NCBI GenBank assembly: GCA_945859605.1
Contig: OX243815.1
Coordinates: 42,490,459 to 42,554,458, forward strand
DNA length: 64,000 nt
Source: Lumbricus rubellus
Lineage: Eukaryota > Annelida > Clitellata > Crassiclitellata > Lumbricidae
Direction: 5' to 3'
Both the position numbers and the translations under genes were made by a program. A model generated the notes under the pieces. It worked only from the letters and a program-made list of their open reading frames with translations. It was not told the DNA's origin and did not search any database. Shown piece after piece: positions 27,301 through 44,815 of the stretch; positions within the stretch are counted from its first letter, which is position 1; each line of letters starts with the position of its first letter.

Positions 27301-28445
27301 TTGTTTCCATCACCCACTGGTTTGGTTTCCTTTCCCTCCATGATACTCTCAGAATTTTCCGTATGCCTTTCATCTCAAAAGCCTCTATTCTTTCCTCGTC
27401 TCTCTTCTTGATACTTGATAGTCCAGATCTCACAGCCATATGTCACTGATATGTGACCACTGGCCAAACAAGGGTCTTCAGGAGTCGTGTCTTGGTAGTT
27501 AGTTTAATACCATGACTTCTCCATATCTGTTTCAGATAAATGATACATTCAGCTGTGTAATTTGTGCGATCATTTCTTATAGCTGAGAAGACGATTCGTT
27601 TGGAACTTGTGGACACGCTTCAGTTTACGCCTACGGGTTACTTCTTCGAGGCTGTTACACTTAAAGATGAATTGTTTATTCTCTATCTGCCACGATATTA
27701 TGATGACAGCAGTCAGTTGTCTATTCAAGTCTACGACCGCAGCAATGTGGCAGAGGTGAAAGACGTCATCCCACTAGCAGGAAGAGAACTGCAAAACATG
27801 GAGGCTTGCAACGTTTCAAACTGCCTGTATTTACTTGTACTTAACAACAAGGCACAAAACTTGTCAGTCTTACGAGTTACAAAGACCGTCGAACACCAGC
27901 ATGATATTTCACCGCTGATTAGTGGTCTGCCGAGCCGAGATCATATTCTTTCCGTTGCGGCCAATGGTAACTTGGTCCTTGCTTGGCAGGATAGACAGGA
28001 ACAACGTGCCGTAATAACCGTCTATGGTCCGAATGGTTTCTTGCTGCATGAAACAAAGCTGTCCTCGGATGTGTATAGTTTCTTCCGTAAAGTGATTCCA
28101 AAGTCAAATGGAAACTTTGTCTTGGTGTCAACTAACGACCAATTCCAAACAAAACTAACGGAGATCGATATGAATGGTAATATTCTACGCCAATATCAGT
28201 CCTCACTCATAGCAAGTGGCGCTGTTTGTCAGGCAGACAAATACGGGCGCATAGCGATTTTCAACGGGGTCAGTAAAACAGAGCTCTTAGATTCTGAACT
28301 GAATCTCCTAGAGTACACCGGTCCACAGCTGGATAAGAGCCAATTCAAATATTGGAGCGAAATGCATTACAATAGAGAAAGGAATGAAGTAATAACTGGT
28401 GTCAGTTTCGCAGCTGTGGCTATCTTTCGCTTTACTGAAGAATAA
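24374..28445 (+). CDS. F-box/beta-propeller gene, copy E (complete, 4 exons)
   Basis: Exons are 24374-24437, 25967-26025, 26407-26608 and 27583-28445. Exon 2 starts TATTCC instead of CATTCC, changing the junction codon from Ser to Leu. Exon 4 is 3 bp longer than in C and D (extra residues after CLYLLVLNN, with a shorter loop near KSQFKYW) and is the most divergent copy. Intron 1 contains a mariner-like foldback element and intron 3 the 3' end of a LINE. The sequence before exon 3 differs from the other copies. Confidence 0.75.
24490..25455 (+). mobile_element. Tc1/mariner-like element with long inverted ends
   Basis: A 966-bp element starts CACTGTGTCCGG and ends with its inverse, flanked by TA on both sides (24488-24489, 25456-25457). 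The inverted repeats extend about 165 bp each. The interior (about 24930-25170, + strand) keeps fragments such as RDIEELRKRIVNA that resemble the C-terminus of Tc1/mariner transposases; the frame is broken. It lies in intron 1 of copy E only. Confidence 0.75.
27001..27495 (-). mobile_element. LINE 3' fragment (C-terminus of ORF2) in intron 3 of copy E
   Basis: On the - strand, overlapping frames encode EAFEMKGIRKILRVSW, then RASIKRRKL, LMRKNGDSLEKDIIQG and GRPRMGCVVNIEEWM, the usual order at the C-terminus of RTE-like LINE polyproteins. At least one frame change separates the pieces, so it is inactive. Confidence 0.7.
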
Positions 28446-29730
28446 ATCTCTCTGGAAAAGACGAGTGTGGCGAAATGGACAAATTGTATAAGCTTACAAT
28501 TATAGCTCCGATATTTTGTTCAATGGTTGCATTTCAGTTACCGTGTTGAAGTACTTTTTCGTTTTGACGTTTGGCATTGTATGGTTTTTGAAATTTCGTG
28601 TGATGGTCGTATTTTAGTAAATGTCGCTTTGTTCAAGCCTACTTCAAAGAACTGCGTTGAAATTAGATTCCCATTCTGTTCGGACAATGATTCTTATTGA
28701 ATAGCTTTGATATACAGTGTAGAATAATAATGGCTAATAATGACAGGTCTTACTGTTTTTAATAAAATAACTTACTTCTTAACATTTTTGACATGGAATT
28801 ATATTATAGGCGCATGTTTATATTGGCGAATGACTCAGCAGATTGGAGATGTCTTATCCAGGATTTAACCTCCTGAAACTTACTGGTCCGTATGAGGGTC
28901 ACCCACAAAATAATATGAGTCATCTTCTTTTACAATTTGCATTAGGGCTACAATAAAGAAAGGCATGAACTAGTTGTCTTTGATGACTACAAAAATGCCG
29001 TATTTTAATCCATCTTCCGTTTCACAAAAGAATCAAGTGAGCTTACTAGAATACCGATAGGCGTACTCGGGAATATGTTAACTAGGGAGATAGTTAATAA
29101 AGCGGTCGCGTTGTAGAATACCAAGTTCTGTGGAATTATCTCTTGTTGCAAAAGTATCTATGCCAGTTTTGCTCAGTGGTCTGGACTTGGCACCTCTAAT
29201 TTCTTATTAATACAATTGCTGGTCTTGAAGCTCTCCATGTTGAGTACCGAATATTTAAGTTTGCCGATGACTGTCAGTTGGTGGTGCCTGCATCATGCAC
29301 TTCAACTAATGAATATGAACAATAGTCCAAAAGCTGTAACATACCAGGGTACGCTTAAATTTGTGTACGTCTCGTGAAACTATATGGAAGACAGTTTGAA
29401 ACAAACTAATCGCATAACGACGCATTTAGTATCAAACAAGAATGATCTGCAGCTGCCGTACTAATCGACAAATATTCAGAACAAAGCGAGAGAAGACAGT
29501 CGTGAGTATATATAATTCTCACTGCATTAAACACACATGCACTGACCACGACGTAAGAAAAACTTATCCATGCATTGCAGGTTTTTCATTAGAGAAAACC
29601 TTAAAACACTGTCCGTGACAAAAACCTATACCTGCATAACATAATTTATGATATCTTTAGATAAAACCGGATTACACTGATTACACACCTAATCACCTAT
29701 ATTATTTTATTTCATATCTATATAGTCTAC
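28446..29730. other. 3' flank of copy E and unique sequence
   Basis: It contains the conserved family 3' block near 28831 in slightly decayed form, a gene remnant (next entry) and about 700 bp in which nothing was recognised. Confidence 0.5.
28863..29035 (+). pseudogene. Decayed C-terminal remnant of a sixth family member
   Basis: The stretch keeps scattered matches to the end of exon 4: CTCCTGAAACTTACTGGTCC, then TACAATAAAGAAAGG and TTTCACAAAAGAATCAA. These align in order with the last ~45 codons (LLEYTGP, HYNTERNE, RFTEE). Stops and indels break the frame, and no upstream exons were found. Confidence 0.5.
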
Positions 29731-31141
29731 TAGCTGGGGTACCCGGCGTTGCCCGGGAAATTTAGGAATAGACCCGCTCAGGCCACAACCAAACCATACT
29801 CCACCCCACCCCGTACACTCCACCCCCTTCCATCCGTTCCCGCTTCTATCCTCCACGCCACCTCCACCCCATCCTCACCACACCCCGACCTCCACCCCAA
29901 AAACCCCCACCCCACCCCGTACATCCACCCCTCCACCCGCCCCCGCTTCACCCATTTCACCCACACCACACCTCCACCCCACCCCGTACACTACACCCCT
30001 TCCATCCGCCCCCGCTTCACCCCTCCACGCCACCTCCACCCCATCTTCACCACACCCCCACCTCCACCCCAAAAACCCCCACCCCACCACCCGCCCTTGC
30101 TTCACACCTCCACCCACACCACACCCCGTTCACCCACCCCATCCCACCCATTTCACCCACACCACACCTCCACACCACCCCGTACACCCCACCCCCCACT
30201 TCACCCCTCCACGCCACCTCCACCCCATCTTCACCACACCCTCCACCCCAAAGCCCCCACCCCACCTCCTCCACCCGTCTCGCTTCACACCTCCACCTCT
30301 TCACCTCACCACACCCCACCTTCACCACACCCCCACCTCCACCCCACCTCCACCCCTCCACCCCACACTCTCACCATATTCCCACCTTCACCCCCAAACC
30401 CCCACCCCGTCCACCCCACCCCGTTCACCCGCCCCATCCCACCCCTTCCATCCTCCACCTACCACCCTACACTCACCCCTACCCTCCACCCCACCACCCG
30501 AACCCCCAGCCCAAGCCAGCTCCCACCCCACCCCACACCCTCCACCAACACACCCCAAACTCACCCACCCGACAACACCCCACCACACTCCGACCTCTCC
30601 CCCGGTACGCCACCCGTGAAATTAGGGTTTTCTGGAGAAAAAATTCCACCTCATCCCCCACGAAACCCCTCCCCACCCCAACCCCACTAACTCCGACCTC
30701 CACCGGTAGGCCAATTATAGTAGGACTTTACAGCAAAGCGGATTGGAACATCACTCACATCAGCTGCGTTTATATAATGGCCATGCAAGCGTTTAAAAAG
30801 GTGTTTAATAAACGTAGGGTTTTTGCCCCCACCCTGGTCCCCATGGTGGTAGAGATTAGCTAACCCCTCTATCGTGTGGTTCTGATGGTCCTCTCTCTGG
30901 GTACAAAGTTTGAAAAAAATATCTGCGTTTTTGTGAAAAACATTTGTGGGGTTTTGCCCCTCACCCTGACCCCCATGGTGGTAGAGAGTCGCCAACCCCT
31001 CGACTTTGCGTCTCATGCCGAGACCTACACATTAGTGAAGGTTTGGAGTGAAAAGGTCTAAAACTGTGGAAATGCATTCCGGTCAAACAGACACATGGAC
31101 AGACAGACAGACACACATAGTTTCTTCTTTATTAGTATAGA
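29731..31141 (+). mobile_element. C-rich retroposon, fuller copy
   Basis: It starts near CTAGCTGGGGTACCCGGCGT and ends TTCTTCTTTATTAGTATAGAT. The C-rich part and the 3' part match the copy at 18184-19435 almost base for base; the visible differences are a 9-bp indel and a few substitutions. The complement of the C-rich strand has runs of four G tracts with 1-5 nt loops, a G-quadruplex pattern. Confidence 0.7.
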
Positions 31142-32065
31142 TATATCATAATAAACATTGAAACGTCTTCAACATGCTGACAACATCAGATTCTAGGCCT
31201 ACTATGTGTAGGCTAGGCTAGGGATTCAAATCCTTGATCAGTCTAGGCCTATTTGTGAACAACCTGCACGTCCCTTCCAGTCTTCGACACAACACCCCTA
31301 CCCCCACAAGAAAGTGCGTTCAAGCACTGTATACCATCATCCTACTCGAACCAATAACCATGTTTTCCTAAACCCCATCACGCGGTTTATAGTCACAACT
31401 ATAAATATAAGTCATAGCATATAGCTGGAAACTCTGCCACACTGTTAGAAAACTCATCCATGTTGAGGTCCTTTAATTAACGCCACATTTCCTAACCCCC
31501 TTTCTGAATTCCAGAAATTCCAACCCAATTTTAAAACCCATAATATTGTCTAACGTCCATAAAATATATTTGAAATAGATATATTTGTGCCCCCTCAGAA
31601 CTTTAATCCATTTCCGCTTTACCGAACAATAGCCTACTTCTGGCATATAATTGCTCAAACCTTCTGCAACCATTTCCTTTTCGAACAACAGTTACTGAAC
31701 ATTGTTTCGAGTCGCCATTTCTCCGATTTTTGCCGCACGTTTCCTACTTCTGGTACAATGTTTTGAACGTAGGCTAATGCAAATTAATTGATGCAGCACC
31801 ACTTAAGAGAACCTAATCAGAGGCTCTATGCCCCAAAGTCCCAAACCTTCATGTTCACGAACCGTGTTCCCTCCCCCCCCCCCACGAGATACCTCTAGCT
31901 ACTTGTACATAGATTCAACGTTCAATAGAACAATAGAGTTTACAGACAATAGAATTTGCAGACAAAAAATATCAATCGTCTAGGACGCAGTCAGTGGTAT
32001 AATTGGCTAATAAAGGCCACGGTCATTGTCAAGGTCAAGAACGAGAAGCAGGAATAATTAATTAC
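31142..32065. other. No recognised features
   Basis: Unique AT-rich sequence before the last exon of the SBSPON-like gene. It may include the 3' UTR of that gene, but no polyadenylation site could be fixed. Nothing else was seen. Confidence 0.4.
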
Positions 32066-38109
<6,044 letters not shown>

Positions 38110-38158
38110 CTCCCTCCAATTAATTAATCTCTCACCCAAATAACCTTACGCTAAAATT

Positions 38159-38254
38159 TCTCTCGTTCAAATAATCTCTCATACAAACAGTCTCTCGACA
38201 AAATAGTCTCTCGACTAAATTATCGCTCGTTCAGAAAATCTCTTTACCATAAAT
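38159..38254. repeat. Six 16-bp tandem units just upstream of SBSPON
   Basis: Six consecutive units with the + strand pattern TCTCTCGxxxAAATAA (38159, 38175, 38191, 38207, 38223, 38239) have exact 16-bp spacing but degenerate sequence. They begin 50 bp upstream of the start codon, so they lie in the 5' UTR or promoter of the gene. Any regulatory role is inference. Confidence 0.8.
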
Positions 38255-38984
38255 TTTGTCCAAATTATTTTTAAAACAAATACTCGGCCAAATTAATAAT
38301 CTCTCTTTGTGGCTCTCTTGAAATCTCAGCACCGGTTCCTGTATGTCGCAGATGAAGAACAATAGATCTAATTATTGTCTTGTACTGCGTCGTTGAAACG
38401 CTTCGACCGGTGGCACCGTTCTCTTTGTCTTAGATGCCACTGTTCCTACTCTTTATACCGTACACGCGCAGCTTCTTCCTCCAGCTGATCAGTCCTAAGT
38501 GTATCGCTTTTTTAAACAGTCGATCCTACGCCTGCTCTTGAGTTACTGCGCCTCGGAAAAATAGGCATTTGCTGGAGGATGAGAAGCCATACACTACAGC
38601 TGTATGGCAGAATTATAATGACCAGGTATCTACGCAGAAGTTGAATGCAGACATGCACTCAGCGGACGCTAGGTGGCTTCATCAGCCAGAGCTGGTCTTC
38701 CCATCATCCGTGGTTGTTGATGGGCAGCTGCTGCAGCCCGTGGTGCCTCCGCCCATTTGGTTTGTAAACACATAGGCCTAATATATATACATATATAATA
38801 CATGTATATATATATAAGCATAACGCACAGGCCCATACACAATAATTATACATCATACAGACGCACGCGCATACGCAAAATGTATAAATATGCATGTACA
38901 CTTGTACAGTACAATGAGTACATAAATGCATAGCATAAGGAGGTATGAAGGCATGATTGTATACCCATACACTCAGAGAGAAAG

Positions 38985-39064
38985 AGAGAGAAACAGACAG
39001 ACAGACAGATAGACAGACAGAGACAGAGACAGAGACAGAGATAGAGACAGAGACAGAGACACAC
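38985..39064. repeat. (ACAG)n and (AGACAG)n microsatellite
   Basis: Runs of ACAG followed by AGACAG units. No gene is attached. Confidence 0.85.
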
Positions 39065-39344
39065 AGAGAGAGAGCAATTTGCGATTCTGTGCAGCAACAT
39101 AGAGATGTGCATTTGTTTATTAAACTGCGTAGTTTATTTTACCGAAGCATGTTTCTGGCAGCGGTGCTCATTCATTAGAAATCCGACGTGAACAGTTCGT
39201 CCGAAAGAAAGCATTAATTGTTGTTTTTAGTTATTTAGTATTTAAGTCTCTGCGACGCAGAAAGTTAAGAGAGACACAAAATCAGAACGCATTGCAAGGA
39301 GTGACAAAAGAAGCAAGAGAAGCAGATAAAATTATTTGGAATAC

Positions 39345-39570
39345 CGAAGAAGAGGAAGAGGAAGAAGAAGCGAAAGAGGAAGAAGAAGAAGAAGAAGAGG
39401 AGGAGGAGGAGGAGGAGGAGGAGAAGGAAAGGCAAAAGTTAAGGAGAGGAGGTGGTGGTGGTGGTGGAAGTAGCGGTAGAGGTGGTGGAGGTGAAGCTTC
39501 AATAGGAAGTGGAAGGAGAAGATGTTGAAGAGGAGGGGGAGGAGGAGAAGGAGAAGGAAGAAGAAGAAGA
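39345..39570. repeat. Polypurine GAA/GGA tract
   Basis: About 225 bp almost free of pyrimidines on the + strand (GAAGAG, GGAGGA, GGTGGT). The Glu-rich and Ser/Pro-rich frames are compositional artefacts. Such mirror-like purine tracts can form triplex DNA; this is inference. Confidence 0.85.
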
Positions 39571-39634
39571 GGCGGATGAAGATAAATGACAGGAACAAGA
39601 ACAAGAACAAGATTAATTTGAGTCAGAAGCAGGG

Positions 39635-39767
39635 TGAGAATTGCCGGGGGGTTGGGGGGGTTCAACCCCCCAGTCTTTTTTAGATCCCCATGTTAAAGTA
39701 TGCTTTTCATACCCCAATTTCAAGTTTATCATAGGCCAACCCCCCAGTTATTTTTCCACAATTCTCA
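39635..39767. mobile_element. Short MITE with TGAGAATTG termini, copy 2 (inverted)
   Basis: Reverse-oriented relative of the element at 4576-4713, with the same inverted ends and internal G/C-rich blocks. Confidence 0.65.
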
Positions 39768-40664
39768 TACTGGTCAGAAGGAGAAGGCGTAGGAGCCAGA
39801 AGACGAGGGGAAGGAAGGAGCGAAGAGGTGGTCGAGAGAATTCCATCTACTGGAATTCCACTCAGGGCACTGCGTTCGCGGTTCGAATGAAACAAATAAA
39901 AGAAAAGGCAGACCTAGACCACGCTGTATTGACAATATAAAATATAAACCAAAACATACATGTATGAAATAACTTCAACTAACATTGTGAGCAGCGCAGG
40001 ACTTAGCAAAAAATGACCGAAGGCAACCACAAATCACAGAGGTCATTTATTTGCAACCGGATAGAGTCACAGTTCTCTTTGTACATCATCGGTTCCTTGA
40101 ATTCTTTCATTGCTGCATAAAATGTCGACTTAACGCTGGAGTCTGAGAACTCATGTTGAGTCATTCGGTTCCTCCAATTTCAATTAAGGTCAGAGGTCGA
40201 TTCGTTTATAGATCTAGGGTGCACTGCTGCAGGCTCAAATTACAGCTCCAGGTTCCTCGAATGCACTCGGGAGGGTGGGAGACTTTTCCTTGCGACCCCT
40301 ACACACCCTCCAAATGGTCCAGGGTCTGCCTCTTGTTACATGCTTATTGTTTAACGACACTGCCATATCAGAGATGATTAGTGTCGCCCTCCTACTTTAT
40401 CCAGGCTTGGGACTGGCACTGGCAGAATGCGACCAGTGGCGGAGTTTGTGCATGGTCTGCGGCAGACGGATAGAGTTAAGGGCGATCCGTCCATCAGATG
40501 TTGATGAGTAATTGAGTATAGGATGCCTCGATGCCTTAATTGTTGAAGAAGTGAGTAAGTTGTATCATAGGTGAACGATGCCAGAACTAATTTCCGGTAC
40601 GTGCAATGATTCGAGAATTTAGAAGTTATAAATGGGATATTGTACAAGGGTTTTAGTCATGATA

Positions 40665-40790
40665 TTCTGGATCATCATCATTGTTATCGTCATCGTCATC
40701 ATCATCACCATCATCATCACCATCATCATCATTGTTGTCGTCATCGTCATCATCATCACCGTCATCGTCATCATCATTATCGTCATATTA
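40665..40790. repeat. (ATC)n trinucleotide tract
   Basis: CATCAT and GTCATC runs; not coding. Confidence 0.85.
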
Positions 40791-41558
40791 TTTCGTATTG
40801 GTCAAGCTAGTGCAGCCTGACCAATAACTGCTAGCAGCACTTACAAAGCTCCGCCTCTGGTCTTCGCCAGGTTACAGATTGTCTCCCGGTGGTCGCTACG
40901 GTAGGCGGCAGCAGTGTACTTTATGCATCAGATGTAAACTGTAGTCTGTAAGACAATCATTGTGGTAGGCCTATCACTGTTATCCTGTACTTACTTCTGC
41001 ACGAACCTTTAGAGCGGAGACGTCGTATAATTTGCAACTCATTATTATACTTCGACGTTTTCCGAATAACTCAACAGACACTTGTGTAGAGCTTGCATGT
41101 CCTGTCCGCGTCTTCTGTAATGCACCGTAACGTATAGATCTAAGCTTATGCAGAACCTGCGACAGAAATTCGGGCCTTTCGGGCCCCTGTAGGCCTATAG
41201 TCAGAGCAGTCACAGGCCCCCGAAGCTTCATGCTTTTTGATAGAATCAAACAAAACAAATTGAAATAATAAAATTTAGGACACGAGTAGTATGACCGTGC
41301 GGTATTATTGTAATATCTATAGAACTCTGATTCTAATAATTTTGCTGTTAATTTTGAAAACAGTAGGCCTATGAAGCTACGTTTAGTAAGATACAGGCAT
41401 ACGACTCATAAATTACTTTGAGAAACTATTATTGTCGGCCCTGCAAGCATCGTGTTTCAAGCATTTCACGCTCCATACGCCAGACGGCGCCAGTAGAGAA
41501 TAGCGAACATCGGTTATGGATACGTCGTCCACTCTTAGGTTTAGATGTAGGCTATGTG

Positions 41559-41755
41559 CAGGGGCGGATACAGAAATTTTTCAAGAATGGTCTAAATTTT
41601 CTACCTTGGGTCCGGAAAATTACTTTTTTTAGTCATCCGATCAAAAAGTCCGATAAAGATACCAATTTCAAATCGAATCGGGGGGGGGTCACGATACATG
41701 GGCATTACTAAATAGGGTGGGCCATGGCCGGATTGGCCTCCTGGATCAGCCCCTG
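41559..41755. mobile_element. hAT MITE, 197 bp
   Basis: It begins CAGGGGCGGATACAG and ends CTGGATCAGCCCCTG, flanked by a perfect 8-bp duplication GCTATGTG (41551-41558, 41756-41763). It is too short to encode a transposase. Its termini resemble those of the element in intron 1 of copy B. Confidence 0.9.
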
Positions 41756-42119
41756 GCTATGTGTGAGCACTGGTTAGGCCAAAAACGCCCCTTTAAGATT
41801 TCTACTCGGAGGCTCTTCAGATTACAGCGCGGACACTGAATCGGAGTTTCCCGCCGAAAAAGCATAAGCAAATGCGAGTGTATGACTTGCTGAGGGCCTA
41901 CACGGCAGCATGAGGTGGACGATGTTACACATTTGGAGACGCAATGCCTATTTTACTCTTTACCTGCTTTATGACTTGCCAAAACTTCTCTGAAATGTTT
42001 AGCAACTTTTCTAGATATATTTATTTGGCCTGCCGAGTTAGGCTACCTCACGACCCTGACAAACATGACTTTGACGCAAGGTCTAAGGATCTAAGTTTAT
42101 ACGTTTGTTTGTATGTGCA

Positions 42120-42361
42120 CTTGTTATAGCGCCCCTTCAAGCTCTCTCCACTCAGAGGCGCTCCCGATGCAGAGCGGACACTGCATCGGAGTTTCACGCC
42201 GAAGCGCTGAGCAATTGTAAGTGAAGGACTTGCCCAAGGTCCTTACGCGGCGAGGTGGATTCGAACCTCGGACCTTCCGGCTCCAATACGCGGCGAGGTG
42301 GATTCGAACCTCGGACCTTCCGGCTCCAAGGCAAAGACGCCACCACTAGACCACCGCGCCC
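42120..42361 (-). mobile_element. tRNA-derived SINE on the - strand with a duplicated B-box segment
   Basis: Read on the - strand it starts with an A-box-like TGGTCTAGTGGTGG and has the B box GGTTCGAATCC. A 43-bp segment containing the B box is tandemly duplicated (42244-42286 and 42287-42329). A 27-bp direct repeat (41741-41767, 42364-42390) brackets the larger insertion that carries it. Confidence 0.65.
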
Positions 42362-42754
42362 CACTGGATCAGCCCCTGGCTATGTGTGAGTGGAGGTTAA
42401 GAAAATGCGTTATATAACAGTCCATTTAGGTTTGCAAATCACTTGCTTAGTCTATAGGCTCTATATCCAGTTAGAACTTCTCCAATAGCCTAACGGCTAA
42501 CCTATAGACGAAATCCAGCCTATAGGTCCAGCATGTCACAATATTTACAGCAATGCAAATAAGTGAGCAGCTTATTTATATATGGCCATAATATAAATGT
42601 ATAATTAGATTTAGGCTATGCTGTGATGCTAAGTGTCTGGTTTATTTTAGAGAGTCCGCCATCAAGTAGCTGTCTTAATTTTAGATCTCTGTGTACATAG
42701 CCTGCCACTCTGCGCCGTCTCGCAAGTGTGTGATGGCTTTGGCAAGCGTTTGCA

Positions 42755-43045
42755 TGGACACATGGGCGGAAACCTGAGCGGAGACTTGGGGGGGGGGGGG
42801 GAATGAACGAGTGGCCCCAGGAAAGACGTGAGATTTTTGGATGGACGAATGGCTGTGTCGCAAAAAATTCCATCTTTTGCCGGAAAGTCAAGAAAATTTT
42901 CTTTTTTCACCGCCAAAAATGTTGATGACCTTTTTTTTAGTCCTGACGCTCAACGATTGGGGGGGGGGGGACAAATGCATGGGCCGTCCACCAACACCTC
43001 CATTAAGGGGACCGTCCCTCTGTCCCCCCTAGGTCTCCGCCCATG
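42755..43045. mobile_element. Candidate MITE with ATGGGCGGA ends
   Basis: The left ATGGGCGGAAACCTG and right inverted CTAGGTCTCCGCCCAT form ~14-bp imperfect inverted ends, each followed by a poly-G or poly-C run. Two internal G runs are present. A target duplication was not certain. Confidence 0.45.
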
Positions 43046-43289
43046 CGTGGACATCAGTCTAAGCATTGACAATGCAAGTATTGTTTCCTGGAATCTGCAC
43101 TTACGCATAAGATTAACACTCTCGAGAGCAAAACTGGAACGAACCGGTTCCCAAGATCAAATGTTTGGCAAACAAACGTTCATCAAGTTCTTGCGGACTT
43201 GGTTTTATGTAGCGCCATTTCTGTCGAGAAAGACTGGAAACCGGGACAGGGCCAACGAGAGAAATTCCGAGAATTCCCTACGCAAAGCA

Positions 43290-43455
43290 GTCAAGGCCCC
43301 TAGTCGCGGGCCATAGTCGCGAGCCCCTAGTCACGGGCCCCTAATCACGGGCCATAGTCAAGGGACCCTAGTCATGGGCCCTTAGTCAAGGGCCATAGTT
43401 ACGGGCCCCTGTCACGGGCCCTAGTTGTGGCCTCCTAGTCACGAACCCTAAGCAA
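43290..43455. repeat. Degenerate 13-16 bp tandem repeat (TAGTCACGGGCCCC-like)
   Basis: About 10-11 variable units of TAGTCACGGGCCC/CCATAGTCA. No function is evident. Confidence 0.8.
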
Positions 43456-43981
43456 TCTTACGGCCTAGCAAGAAACAAATTTCTTTGTAAACAATTGAAG
43501 CGATAAAAGTGCAGGTAGGCTACGACACAATTTTTTAAATTTATATGTAAAATATCATTGTATTGAGTGGTCAATTTGAAGTTTAAAATTATCGTAGGTA
43601 ATTGCCCTGAGCCGGAAGAACGGTGGAATCGGCGTATAATACGAATTCCAAAAGAAGGATGACTTAAGAAGAAAAGGTCTGAGAGAAAATGGATGGATGT
43701 ATCATGTATGATCTCGATACAACAGCTGCTGCTGATTGTTGGTGATAATAATTTACATCGGTGAAAGAAATGGAAAAATAATTAAGATCCATTTGTAAAT
43801 ATTGCCTTCACAGATGTTTTCCCTCCACTCTATCTTCGAGTCTCTTTTTGTCTCTCGCATCTTCAGCCGATACACACATCGCTGACTGCATTGAGATTGC
43901 ATTGCACTTATAGGAGCGCTCGCCAATAAGCTGGTGCGCTGCAGTCAGCTATATAACGCTTTGCGGATCTATGATAACAAT

Positions 43982-44182
43982 AGAGATCCTGCGTGGTCGA
44001 GTGGGCTGTAGCCCGCTTGCCACGCTGGCGGCCCGGGTTCGATTCCCGGTCAGAGATTAATTTCTCGGATCTTTACTGCGGGTGGCTCGGTCGCAATATA
44101 AACGTGGAGTGTGAGGTTGTACTCTGCCTCCGACACTAATCATCTTCGATATGAAACAGTGTGGTTAAGCCCGAATACAACG

Positions 44183-44213
<31 letters not shown>

Positions 44214-44214
44214 G
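43982..44214 (+). mobile_element. tRNA-derived SINE with (AAC)n tail and 9-bp target duplication
   Basis: The tRNA-like head has an A box (TGGTCGAGTGGG) and a B box (GGTTCGATTCC). A body of about 130 bp and an (ACA)n tail follow. Perfect 9-bp direct repeats GATAACAAT flank it (43973-43981, 44215-44223), so the boundaries are well fixed. Confidence 0.9.
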
Positions 44215-44594
44215 GATAACAATTCAAGGTTGACCTCGTGCATGGAGTTAATAATTAGACACGTAAGAGAGTCTCAATCCATGTCGAACTTATAAATTTT
44301 GATGACAATTTGGTACGTCTACAATGTAGAAGTGTATAGGGGCCTACGTGTGGCGTCGCATGCAATTAAATACCTAAGTTCAATTTGTTTTGGTGATCAC
44401 CACAAAGTCATGTAGGCCTAGTTAATTGGACTGAACAGGTGATTAGTTATTAGACCTTAAAGCCATTGTGTTCAAATCGAAAGTCGTGACAATGAACAGG
44501 TGAACAGTGAACATAGGGTCATAGGCCTATAGTTGATAGACCTTCTCAACACAGAGTGTAACAGCAACGACGAAAGTGATTCGCCAGTTTCATC

Positions 44595-44619
44595 ACTGTA
44601 ATTATCACCATCATCGTCG

Positions 44620-44653
<34 letters not shown>

Positions 44654-44815
44654 CGTCGTCATCGTCATCATCATCATCATATATCCAACACTGTGTATCT
44701 CACTGTATATCTCACTCTGTCTGTCTCGCTATCCGTTGTTTGTGTCTGTCTGTGTCTGTGTCTATCTGTGTGTCTGTCCGTCTGTCAGTCCGTCTGTCAG
44801 TCTGTCTGTCTGTCT
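44595..44815. repeat. (CGT/CAT)n and (CTGT)n microsatellites
   Basis: CGTCGTCATC runs (about 44605-44680) precede CTGTCTGTGT runs (about 44715-44815). Confidence 0.85.

Noticed and set aside
39282..39665. Glu-rich and Ser-rich frames
   Set aside because: Compositional effect of a polypurine tract.
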